Origin: CAYUWG01 sp964448285
Lineage (GTDB): Bacteria > Bacteroidota > Ignavibacteria > SZUA-365
Direction: 5' to 3'
NCBI GenBank assembly: GCA_964448285.1
Contig: CAYUWG010000002.1
Location: forward strand, 1-64,000
DNA length: 64,000 nt
Shown here: positions 54,429 to 61,225 of the stretch, in pieces
Layout of the letters: each line of letters opens with the position of its first letter
Position numbering within the stretch: the first letter of the stretch is position 1
Position numbers and translations under genes: made by a program
The notes under the pieces: generated by a model
The model's database searches: none
What the model was told of the DNA's origin: nothing
The model's input: the letters and a program-made list of their open reading frames with translations, nothing else

Positions 54429-55397
54429 ATGCCTAATGTAATCAATACGCCGTCCGTAACAGCTGAAAGCATGCAAGGGCACTCCTGGCTCGCGGATGAT
54501 CAGAAGTCAGCGTTCGCCACATCTCCTTTCGAGGCACATCGAGAATCCGTTTCTGACTATCTTAGCCCTTGGTTATTAAGCAATGGTTACGGCTCTGCTA
54601 GTGTTCGTAACAATCTCTACATTGAGGACGCACAAATCACTGTCCGCTTATTGAATCAGGCGTTAGAATTCCTCCAACGGGCCTTGTGTAATACTGTGGC
54701 GCACTACCTTCTGGCCGAAAAGGGCCTCGAAACATGGTCGCGTGTAACAAACTATTATGCCAGCTACTTTTCAGTGCACAGTCTTCTTTGCCTTCAAGGT
54801 CGAACTATAACAAGACTGAAACTCGATAATGAAATAACAGTCCAAGTTGTTCCTGTTGATTTACGAAACCACATCTTTGGTATCACAACGAGTGGCCTAG
54901 GTAAAAATCCACATCACTTAACTCCGTGGAGGCGATATTACGAAATCTATGACCGCTACGCGATCCCACACGATTCCTATGAACTCATTGCTAGAAACGC
55001 GTACACTACCGACCCATCAGATGAGTCTATTGAGCGCAATAAGATCAACTACAGACCTTTCTCCGGTTTTCAAGAGATTTATAACCTAGCTCAGCATCAG
55101 ACTTTCTCGATTCTCTTCGAGAACTATAGATCAGTGCTTGAAAGTAAGACTACTTTGGAAGAATTTTTAGTTGATCTTCGCGGCTTAGCATCAGATCCAG
55201 AAAAAAAATATTTCGCACGTGTGCTTCTGCGGTTAGCATTTGCAGGAGCCATTATACTATCTATCCGAGCGGAAAATAGTAATCTGGAAGCCGAATGGGC
55301 AGCTATGACCAAAAGGTGGCAGGATTTATTATCAAGGATTTTCCCCAATCCGAACACCTGTTATTTGCTTAAGTTCGTACCGTTGATTGGCTCCTAA
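54429..55397 (+). CDS. Unknown 322-residue protein at the end of the Dnd run
   Basis: The ATG overlaps the region right after the dndB stop (1 base between), so it is translated from the same message. I recognise no domain. It appears globular and mostly helical, with a conserved-looking core R-N-H-I-F-G-I-T-T-S and later P-W-R-R-Y-Y-E-I-Y-D. No nuclease motif (HNH, PD-DxK, HKD or GIY-YIG) is evident, no membrane segment, no signal peptide. The AT-rich composition matches dndB and dndD. It could be a restriction or accessory partner that replaces DndFGH. That is inference. Confidence 0.7.
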   Translation: MPNVINTPSVTAESMQGHSWLADDQKSAFATSPFEAHRESVSDYLSPWLLSNGYGSASVRNNLYIEDAQITVRLLNQALEFLQRALCNTVAHYLLAEKGLETWSRVTNYYASYFSVHSLLCLQGRTITRLKLDNEITVQVVPVDLRNHIFGITTSGLGKNPHHLTPWRRYYEIYDRYAIPHDSYELIARNAYTTDPSDESIERNKINYRPFSGFQEIYNLAQHQTFSILFENYRSVLESKTTLEEFLVDLRGLASDPEKKYFARVLLRLAFAGAIILSIRAENSNLEAEWAAMTKRWQDLLSRIFPNPNTCYLLKFVPLIGS

Positions 55398-55469
55398 TCA
55401 CACAATAGGGTCCCGCTTCAATTTGGTTTTAATTTGCAATAAAGAGCTTACCATCTTTGGCTTTATTTG

Positions 55470-55742
55470 TTAATCTTGATAGCAGCTATCGGATTCAGAA
55501 CCGGAACCTCTGACATGCGCTTCCACGGTCAGCGTATATTCGAACGTCCGCTCTTCGGTTGGGATCTCCTCGCCATGCTCCTTCAAACTTTCAAGGTAAA
55601 GACCGTTCGCCTCCCTTGCCATAGCGATGGATTCATGGAGCGTATTGCCATACGTGATACAACCGGGTAGGGATGGCACCGAGACGGTATATCCGCCTTC
55701 AGGTTCGTTCCGGAGCAGGATTCGGTAGTTCAGTCGTTTCAT
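55470..55742 (-). CDS. HicB-like antitoxin without visible HicA
   Basis: A 90-residue HicB-type protein: R-I-L-L-R-N-E-P-E-G-G-Y-T-V-S-V-P-S-L-P-G-C-I-T-Y-G-N-T is the partial RNase-H-like HicB fold, and there is a helix A-M-A-R-E-A-N-G-L-Y-L. HicB normally neutralises HicA, an mRNA interferase. I find no HicA (small double-stranded RNA-binding-like domain) within a few hundred bases. A 25-codon frame (55739-55816) overlaps its start by an ATGA junction and is not HicA. So it is an orphan HicB, common near mobile DNA. Confidence 0.8.
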   Translation of the reverse strand: MKRLNYRILLRNEPEGGYTVSVPSLPGCITYGNTLHESIAMAREANGLYLESLKEHGEEIPTEERTFEYTLTVEAHVRGSGSESDSCYQD

Positions 55743-55876
55743 ACGTCCATCCAGTCTTTTGGCGATTCTGTGGAAAGTTGCTTGTCCATTATTTCGTCAT
55801 GCGGGTTGAGTATCATCGAAATCAATCTACACTTCTTTGTGCGGTCTTTCAACCAACTGTTTCCATAGGGAAGTCC

Positions 55877-56130
55877 TCAGTTCTGGAGCATCTGTACGGC
55901 AGTCCGCACCGATGCAACGGTGTATGGAACTTCAGATTCTGAACTTATTTCGTCGAGGGAAAACCTCACCATCTGTCGGGAAGCCTCAGCACCCTTCATC
56001 GCTCGAATCACATGCGAAGGCTCGTCAGAGTCCGCCAGACATGCCGAACCTGAGGAAGCACAAACTCCCTCACATTGTCACGCAGAAGAAGAACTGCTTC
56101 CGGGTCAACTTCCTTGAAACGTGCGGTTCA
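55877..56130 (-). pseudogene. Fragment of a cysteine desulfurase 3' end
   Basis: Three short pieces in different frames match the C-terminal part of the intact desulfurase at 56722-57852: N-R-T-F-Q-G, then V-D-P-E-A-V-L-L-L-R-D, then E-G-V-C-A-S-S-G-S-A-C-L-A-D-S and E-P-S-H-V-I-R-A-M-K, ending at a stop at 55877-55879. At least two frameshifts break it, so it is not translated as a protein. It is the remnant of a second copy, placed on the far side of the DUF6883-DUF4926 couple, and shows duplication of the dndA 3' end. Confidence 0.9.
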
Positions 56131-56142
56131 AAACGAAGACGA

Positions 56143-56382
56143 TTAACCTGCAAGCACCCTTGCACAAAGAATCTCATCTTCACGCAAAGGCTCGAGTGCG
56201 GGAGCCGTCACTGCCGTCACGGCTATGGTTTCTCCAACGGCATTGAACACTTCAATGGAATAACCCAACGTCCCGTCAGGGGCAACGTGCTCATCCACGA
56301 TCCTGACAATATCGAAGCGTTTCAGTCCATGTTCAGGGATATCGCGTGTCAAAACAGCATCATGATAAAGTTCGAGTTTCAT
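56143..56382 (-). CDS. DUF4926-containing small protein
   Basis: A 79-residue beta-rich protein of the DUF4926 family: D-I-P-E-H-G-L-K-R-F-D-I-V-R-I-V-D and G-Y-S-I-E-V-F-N-A-V-G-E-T-I-A-V. Its start overlaps the stop of the DUF6883 gene by 4 bases (ATGA), so they form a couple. DUF4926-DUF6883 pairs occur in many genomes and are suspected to be a toxin-antitoxin-like or immunity pair, without a shown function. It sits between dndA and the pseudogene of dndA. Confidence 0.72.
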   Translation of the reverse strand: MKLELYHDAVLTRDIPEHGLKRFDIVRIVDEHVAPDGTLGYSIEVFNAVGETIAVTAVTAPALEPLREDEILCARVLAG

Positions 56383-56714
56383 AACTTTCTTCGTCTATCC
56401 GGTAGCAGAGTAATAAACTTTGTGATGTTTGACAAATGCTCTTTCATCCAAATCGTCCGCACGGGAATGGAAATACCATTCGGTCCTGTGAGCGTCCCTC
56501 GAACCTCGTAATAGACGCCAAATTTTCCTGCTTCAATTTCAGTTGCTTCGAGAGGTAAGATTTGTGAGCGCAGATCATCGAGCAAAACCTCAAAGTTATC
56601 GATGCGATAGCCGGCGCGAGAAAGGAAGGCAGATTTATCACTTCGGGCCTGAGGCACGAGCAGGTATCGTGTCAATTTCTCTTCGAGAATGATTGAATCT
56701 TCCGGGAGTTTCAT
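56379..56714 (-). CDS. DUF6883-containing protein
   Basis: I use the ATG at 56714, which gives 111 residues: K-L-P-E-D-S-I-I-L-E-E-K-L-T-R-Y-L-L onward, a family pattern of small proteins linked to DUF4926; an earlier start would overlap dndA. The body has G-Y-R-I-D-N-F-E-V-L-L-D-D-L-R-S-Q-I and a beta-strand set with Y-Y-E-V-R-G-T-L-T-G-P. It is 7 bases after the dndA stop and coupled to DUF4926. It has no known enzymatic motif. It could be the toxin half of the couple. Confidence 0.72.
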   Translation of the reverse strand: MKLPEDSIILEEKLTRYLLVPQARSDKSAFLSRAGYRIDNFEVLLDDLRSQILPLEATEIEAGKFGVYYEVRGTLTGPNGISIPVRTIWMKEHLSNITKFITLLPDRRRKL

Positions 56715-56721
56715 GTTCGCC

Positions 56722-57852
56722 TCAATCGCGGAGTATCCCTGATAGGTGCACCGTAGCATCAACGGTGGTGAGAACTTGCTCAAGGCCGTTCATGATGTCC
56801 AAAGAAAAGCGGATCATCTCCCGTGAGGCATTCTTCTCAGGCTTCATTGCATGAATCACATGCGAAGGCTCTTCAGAGTCCGCCAGACATGCCGAACCTG
56901 AGGAAGCACAAATCCCCTCCTTATCGAGAAGAAGCAGAAGCGCTTCAGAGTCAATCCCGTGAAACGTAATGTTGCTCGTGTTGGCAAGCCGTTGCGATTT
57001 ATGGCCGTTCAGTTCTGTGTTTGGGATGGAGTTTAAGATCCCATCTTCCAGTGCATCCCGAAGAGGTCTTACATTCTTCTCGTAATCAGCTAATCTCTTT
57101 CGCACAAGTTCAGCCGCTTTTCCGAGCCCCGCAATCAACGGTACGTTCTCCGTCCCTCCGCGCATGTTCTTTTCCTGGTGTCCTCCAATAACCAAAGGCA
57201 TGAACGGAACCTTCCTTCGCGCATACAACACTCCAATCCCTTTCGGCGCATGAATCTTGTGACCGGTGAGTGAAAGGTAGTCAGCTTGTACTCGGTTGGT
57301 ATCCACCGGAACCTTCCCTGCTGCTTGCACTGCATCGCAATGGAAGAGCACGCCATGTGCCTTGCATACGTCTCCAATTTCCTTCACAGGGAAAAGAACA
57401 CCGGTTTCATTGTTCGCCCACATCAGGGAAACAACGGCGGTATCGTCAGTGATTGCGCTTTCCAAATCGGAAATGCTGAGCAAGCCTTCTCTATCAACGG
57501 GTAGATACGTTACACGATAGTTCTCGCTCTCAAGCTGTTTGCAATAGTTCAGGACAGACGAGTGTTCAACCGCTGAGGTCACGATGTGCTTTCTCTCGGG
57601 ATAGAGCTTGAGGGCGGAGTGAATCGCAGCGTTGTTACTCTCCGTCGCGCACGAAGTAAATATGATCTCCATCGGATGCGCACCGATCAAATCAGCAACC
57701 TGCTCTCGTGCAGTCTCGATCGCCTTCTTCAACTTCGACCCGAACCGGTAACTGCTCGAAGGATTCCCCCACTCCGTCGTGAAGTACGGCATCATCGCTT
57801 CTAACACTTCCGGCGCTATCGGCGTCGTGGCGTTATGGTCGAGGTAGATCAT
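56722..57852 (-). CDS. dndA: Cysteine desulfurase (probable DndA)
   Basis: A 376-residue IscS/NifS-type desulfurase. The PLP lysine is Lys199 in L-T-G-H-K-I-H-A-P-K-G and the active-site Cys is Cys322 in S-S-G-S-A-C-L-A-D-S-E-E-P-S-H-V. The C-A-S-S-G-S-A-C segment, the N-terminal Y-L-D-H-N-A-T-T and S-A-V-E-H-S-S-V are complete, so it should be active. It makes the persulfide that DndC uses. It lies on the strand opposite the dnd run, convergent, which is an unusual place for dndA. A small frame overlaps its start by 4 bases. It is DndA by context; IscS proper is not excluded. Confidence 0.9.
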   Translation of the reverse strand: MIYLDHNATTPIAPEVLEAMMPYFTTEWGNPSSSYRFGSKLKKAIETAREQVADLIGAHPMEIIFTSCATESNNAAIHSALKLYPERKHIVTSAVEHSSVLNYCKQLESENYRVTYLPVDREGLLSISDLESAITDDTAVVSLMWANNETGVLFPVKEIGDVCKAHGVLFHCDAVQAAGKVPVDTNRVQADYLSLTGHKIHAPKGIGVLYARRKVPFMPLVIGGHQEKNMRGGTENVPLIAGLGKAAELVRKRLADYEKNVRPLRDALEDGILNSIPNTELNGHKSQRLANTSNITFHGIDSEALLLLLDKEGICASSGSACLADSEEPSHVIHAMKPEKNASREMIRFSLDIMNGLEQVLTTVDATVHLSGILRD

Positions 57853-57956
57853 GGATACTCAGCTTCTTCGTCATTCAATTGATCGTCAATGCGCTCAAAC
57901 AGTTTCAAAGTCTCGACTGGCACGCCTGCGGTAACATACTTGCGCGAGCCTCTCAT
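57849..57956 (-). CDS. Possible 35-codon gene coupled to dndA
   Basis: A short frame reading M-R-G-S-R-K-Y-V-T-A-G-V-P-V-E-T-L-K-L-F and then E-R-I-D-D-Q-L-N-D-E-E-A-E-Y-P, ending so that its stop overlaps the dndA ATG (ATGA). The frame is open a further ~19 codons upstream without an ATG. The composition looks coding (acidic tail, helix). It could be a real small partner of the desulfurase, or the tail of a lost gene. Confidence 0.35.
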   Translation of the reverse strand: MRGSRKYVTAGVPVETLKLFERIDDQLNDEEAEYP

Positions 57957-58291
57957 CACGTTTCTCGATAGAGCAAGAAGAGACAGACCACTGTATGCTT
58001 ACCGTCGTTATTTTCCTGTTCTTCACTTATGAAAGCTAAACCAATCCATTCATTTCCTCAAAGCCAACCGATCCGCTTCATCGGAACAGACGACGAGTAC
58101 GATAAAATCGAATAAAGAACACTCACGAGGATGTTCCTCCAATCCCTGTGAATCCGTCGCTGCGTTTCTCCTATCGAAATCAGACGAAAAACTTGGCCGC
58201 GCAGGAAATCCTCTGTACATTGTTTCCACTATCATGACGGATGCATGAACACTCCCAACCGGGATGAACACGATGCACGAAAGGAACGACG
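57957..58291. other. Intergenic region between dndA and a small gene
   Basis: About 335 bases with no convincing gene. It should hold the dndA promoter (minus strand). On the plus strand, TTG (58193-58195), 20 bases and TACATTG (58216-58222) could form a weak Bacteroidota promoter for the 67-codon gene. I see no repeat or hairpin of note here. Confidence 0.4.
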
Positions 58292-58495
58292 ATGAACAGC
58301 ATTTCCATAAACCCCAAAGAAGCAGAGTTGAAAAGAATCGAGCATGAACTCGGCGATGATCGAACGAACAGAGCGGTGCAACTCCTGAAAGCCAGGAAGA
58401 ACCTGTCTTTCTACGCTCAGCGGTTTATCGAGTATCACATAGCGCTCACGCAAAGAGCGAAGCAACTGCACGAAGAGTTGGACAGTCGCAAATAG
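58292..58495 (+). CDS. Small charged helical protein, unknown
   Basis: A 67-residue protein with a likely coiled-coil or helical-hairpin character: E-A-E-L-K-R-I-E-H-E-L-G-D-D-R and E-Y-H-I-A-L-T-Q-R-A-K-Q-L-H-E-E-L. The ATG follows GGAACGACG, a fair ribosome-binding site. A terminator immediately follows, overlapping the stop, which supports real expression. I do not recognise it. Confidence 0.5.
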   Translation: MNSISINPKEAELKRIEHELGDDRTNRAVQLLKARKNLSFYAQRFIEYHIALTQRAKQLHEELDSRK

Positions 58496-58518
58496 GGGCT
58501 TAGGGCAAGCTCCTATTT
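58491..58518 (+). terminator. Probable terminator of the 67-codon gene
   Basis: TAGGGGCT (58493-58500) pairs with AGCTCCTA (58508-58515) with one G-T pair, a 7-base loop, and TTT after. The stem includes the stop codon of the small gene. The T-tract is short. Confidence 0.6.
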
Positions 58519-58728
58519 CTCGTGCTGTCTGTCTCCCGAAGACGAATCCCGTTCGATCGGTGAGTCGATCCGCAGTGTTCGAACGCCATTGACATTGCTT
58601 GCCGGCGTTCTTTCTCGCTCGCTACAACTTCAATTTCTCTCCTCTTTCTTATTGTCGTCCGGAGTGTGGCACCAAGGAATGGTTGCCCTACCTGAGTGGG
58701 TAATTCGCAGACTCCCTATAAATGGGGA

Positions 58729-58759
58729 TTGTTGTGCTTTTCAACAGCAGGTAGGTTTG
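58729..58759 (+). promoter_or_regulatory. Bacteroidota-type promoter of the FecA-like receptor
   Basis: TTG at 58729-58731, a spacer of 20 bases and TAGGTTTG at 58752-58759 fit the TAnnTTTG layout of Bacteroidota primary-sigma promoters. It is 37 bases ahead of the receptor ATG. Confidence 0.6.
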
Positions 58760-58796
58760 TATCGAGGTTTTATTTAGAACGAATCCAAATAATGAC

Positions 58797-61172
58797 ATGA
58801 AACACACTCTTTACACCCTTCTGTTTTTCAGCCTGAGCTTACAGGCATTTTCTCAGGATAAGTCTTCTTCCATCGCGGGCATCGTGCGGTCGGAGAGCAA
58901 CGGTCTCGCGCTTGCCGGAGCCAACGTGTTGGTCCTCGGGACGAACGTTGGCGCTGCGACGAACGGCGACGGGCAATTCCTTATCACCGGTCTTTCCTCG
59001 GGAAGCTACGAGCTTCGCATCACGAGCCTCGGCTATCGTCCGGAGTTTCGAACGGTCACCGTGCGGGAGGGCGATCCGGCGAAGATAGAAGTCATTCTCT
59101 CGTCCGCGCCGATTCAATTTCCCGACGTGGAGATCATCGGTTCCGCACCGAGTGCTTTGCAGCGCATTCCGGGTTCCGGTACGATTATCCCGAGTGCGGT
59201 GCTTGCACAGTCGCATCCCATCAGCACGAACGAAGTTCTCCGCAAAGTGCCGGGCATCTTCATCCGTGAGGAGGACGGCTTCGGCATCCGACCGAACATC
59301 GGCATTCGCGGTCTCTTCCCCACGCGCAGCACGAAGGTGCTTCTCCTCGAAGACGGTGTTCCGTTCTCCATAGCTCCGTATGGCGATCCCGCGTCGTACT
59401 ACCATCCGCCGGTACATCGCTTCAATCGCATCGAAGTCCTCAAAGGCAGCGGCCAGATTCTCTTCGGCCCGCAGACCATCGGCGGCGTCATCAACTACAT
59501 CACGCCTCAACCGCCTTCGTCACCGACTGGCTCGATCAAAGTGATGTCAGGGAACAGAGATTTTCTTTACGGGCAACTCAACTATGGCGGCCGATGGAAC
59601 GGCATCGGCGTGCTCGCGGACTACAGCAGAAAGCAGGGATTGCTCGCACGGGAAAATTCATCGACCACGGTGCAGGATATCAATGCAAAGGTGTCGTATC
59701 AACCGAGCGTAGCTTCGTCACTGAGTCTGAAGTTGAATCTCTACGATGAAGCATCCAACGTCACCTATGCAGGTCTCACGACCATCGAGTACGAAGAGAA
59801 TCCCTTCCAGAATCAGTTCAAAGACGACTGGCTCTACTTCCAGCGTTTCGGTTCGCACCTCGTTTATGATCACGCATTGAACGACGGCCTCTTCCTTCTG
59901 ACGACGAACGTCTATGGGTATTACATCACACGCGACTGGTGGCGCCAGGGAAACAACGGCGGGACGAACTCCACGAATCCCGGCAATGCACCCGGCGTGC
60001 GAACGGTGCTCAACCCGACGCGCAACGACGGACGGAATCGCGAATACACCGTGTTCGGCATCGATCCGCGCATTCGCATGAACCATTCGTCCTTCGGGCT
60101 TCGACAGGAAACGGACTTCGGTATGCGCGCCCACTTCGAAGAGCAGAAACGTCTGCAGATCGAAGGCAACGGGCCGACGGCTCGCGAGGGAATTCTTCGC
60201 GAGGACAATCTTCGAAAGACAAAGGCCTTCTCCGTGTTCGTACAGGACCGAGTGTTCTTCACCGATAACCTGATTCTCTCCGGAGGCGTGCGTTTGGAAA
60301 ACGTGAACTACACCAGAACGAACAATCTCAACGGTGCGACCGGCGACGCGAAACTCACCGAGCTTATTCCCGGAATCGGCATCTCGTACAATCCGACGCA
60401 GAGCATGACGCTCTTCGCGGGAGTGCATCGCGGCTTCGCACCGCCGCGCGTCGAAGACGTGATCTCGAATTCGGACGGCTCGAGCATCGATCTCGACGCG
60501 GAAAAAAGCTGGAGCTATGAAGTCGGCGTGCGGTCTTCGTGGTTCGACAGGCTGTTCGTCGATCTTACGGTGTTCCAAATGGACTTCGAGAATCAGATCA
60601 TCCCGGCGTCGCTCGCGGGCGGAAGCGGCACGACGCTCACGAACGCCGGACAAACGATGCATCGCGGCGTGGAATTGAAATCGGTGTATGAGATTCCGTT
60701 CGGCAGTACGACCGCGACGATGTCCGACGAACTCAACGACGGCGTGACACTCGACCTTGCCTTCACCTACCTTCCGGAAGCGAAGTACGAAGGCGCGCGC
60801 GCAAGCGTCATCAATCCCGCTGTGAGCGTCACGGGGAATCGCTTGCCGTATTCGCCGGAGAACACGTTGACATTCGGCGTGAAGTATGCGAACCCGATTG
60901 GATTGGACCTGCGCGTCGAAGTCGTTCGCATCGCCGATCAATTCGCGGACGACCTCAACACCATCGAACCGACGCCAAACGGTCGCCAGGGATTGCTGCC
61001 CGCTTCGACGGTATGGAATCTCACTGCGAACTATCTGATCAAGCCTTTCGGACTCACGGTTTTCTCGTCACTCAAGAACGCGACGAACGAAGTGTTCATC
61101 GTCGATCGCTCGCGCGGAATCCTGCCTTCCATGCCGAGGTTGATTCAGTTCGGTGCCCGCTGGGATTTTTGA
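58797..61172 (+). CDS. FecA-like TonB-dependent receptor with CarboxypepD_reg-like domain
   Basis: A 791-residue outer-membrane receptor. Signal peptide (1-19), CarboxypepD_reg-like domain (about 24-105), plug (about 125-235, with L-R-K-V-P-G-I-F-I-R-E-E-D, P-N-I-G-I-R-G-L-F-P and F-G-P-Q-T-I-G-G-V-I-N-Y), and a beta-barrel ending in W-D-F. The plug motifs are those of FecA/iron-citrate receptors, which import ferric siderophores. No sensing N-terminal domain (secretin/TonB short) of true FecA is seen, so there is no sigma-signalling module. No uptake ABC genes are adjacent, so ferric substrate is by similarity. A Bacteroidota-type promoter lies upstream. Confidence 0.9.
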   Translation: MKHTLYTLLFFSLSLQAFSQDKSSSIAGIVRSESNGLALAGANVLVLGTNVGAATNGDGQFLITGLSSGSYELRITSLGYRPEFRTVTVREGDPAKIEVILSSAPIQFPDVEIIGSAPSALQRIPGSGTIIPSAVLAQSHPISTNEVLRKVPGIFIREEDGFGIRPNIGIRGLFPTRSTKVLLLEDGVPFSIAPYGDPASYYHPPVHRFNRIEVLKGSGQILFGPQTIGGVINYITPQPPSSPTGSIKVMSGNRDFLYGQLNYGGRWNGIGVLADYSRKQGLLARENSSTTVQDINAKVSYQPSVASSLSLKLNLYDEASNVTYAGLTTIEYEENPFQNQFKDDWLYFQRFGSHLVYDHALNDGLFLLTTNVYGYYITRDWWRQGNNGGTNSTNPGNAPGVRTVLNPTRNDGRNREYTVFGIDPRIRMNHSSFGLRQETDFGMRAHFEEQKRLQIEGNGPTAREGILREDNLRKTKAFSVFVQDRVFFTDNLILSGGVRLENVNYTRTNNLNGATGDAKLTELIPGIGISYNPTQSMTLFAGVHRGFAPPRVEDVISNSDGSSIDLDAEKSWSYEVGVRSSWFDRLFVDLTVFQMDFENQIIPASLAGGSGTTLTNAGQTMHRGVELKSVYEIPFGSTTATMSDELNDGVTLDLAFTYLPEAKYEGARASVINPAVSVTGNRLPYSPENTLTFGVKYANPIGLDLRVEVVRIADQFADDLNTIEPTPNGRQGLLPASTVWNLTANYLIKPFGLTVFSSLKNATNEVFIVDRSRGILPSMPRLIQFGARWDF

Positions 61173-61225
61173 GTTCCGCATTCCTGAGAAGAGAACCTCC
61201 GATAACCAGTCATTGCGAAGGCGAG

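Noticed and set aside
55739..55816. HicA toxin ahead of HicB
   Set aside because: The 25-codon frame shows no HicA motif such as the G-S-H-x-x-x pattern; it may be a leader or remnant.
59718..60941. A 407-codon minus-strand frame opposite the FecA-like receptor
   Set aside because: Arg/His-rich composition and no domain; the receptor frame on the other strand is full-length and clear.
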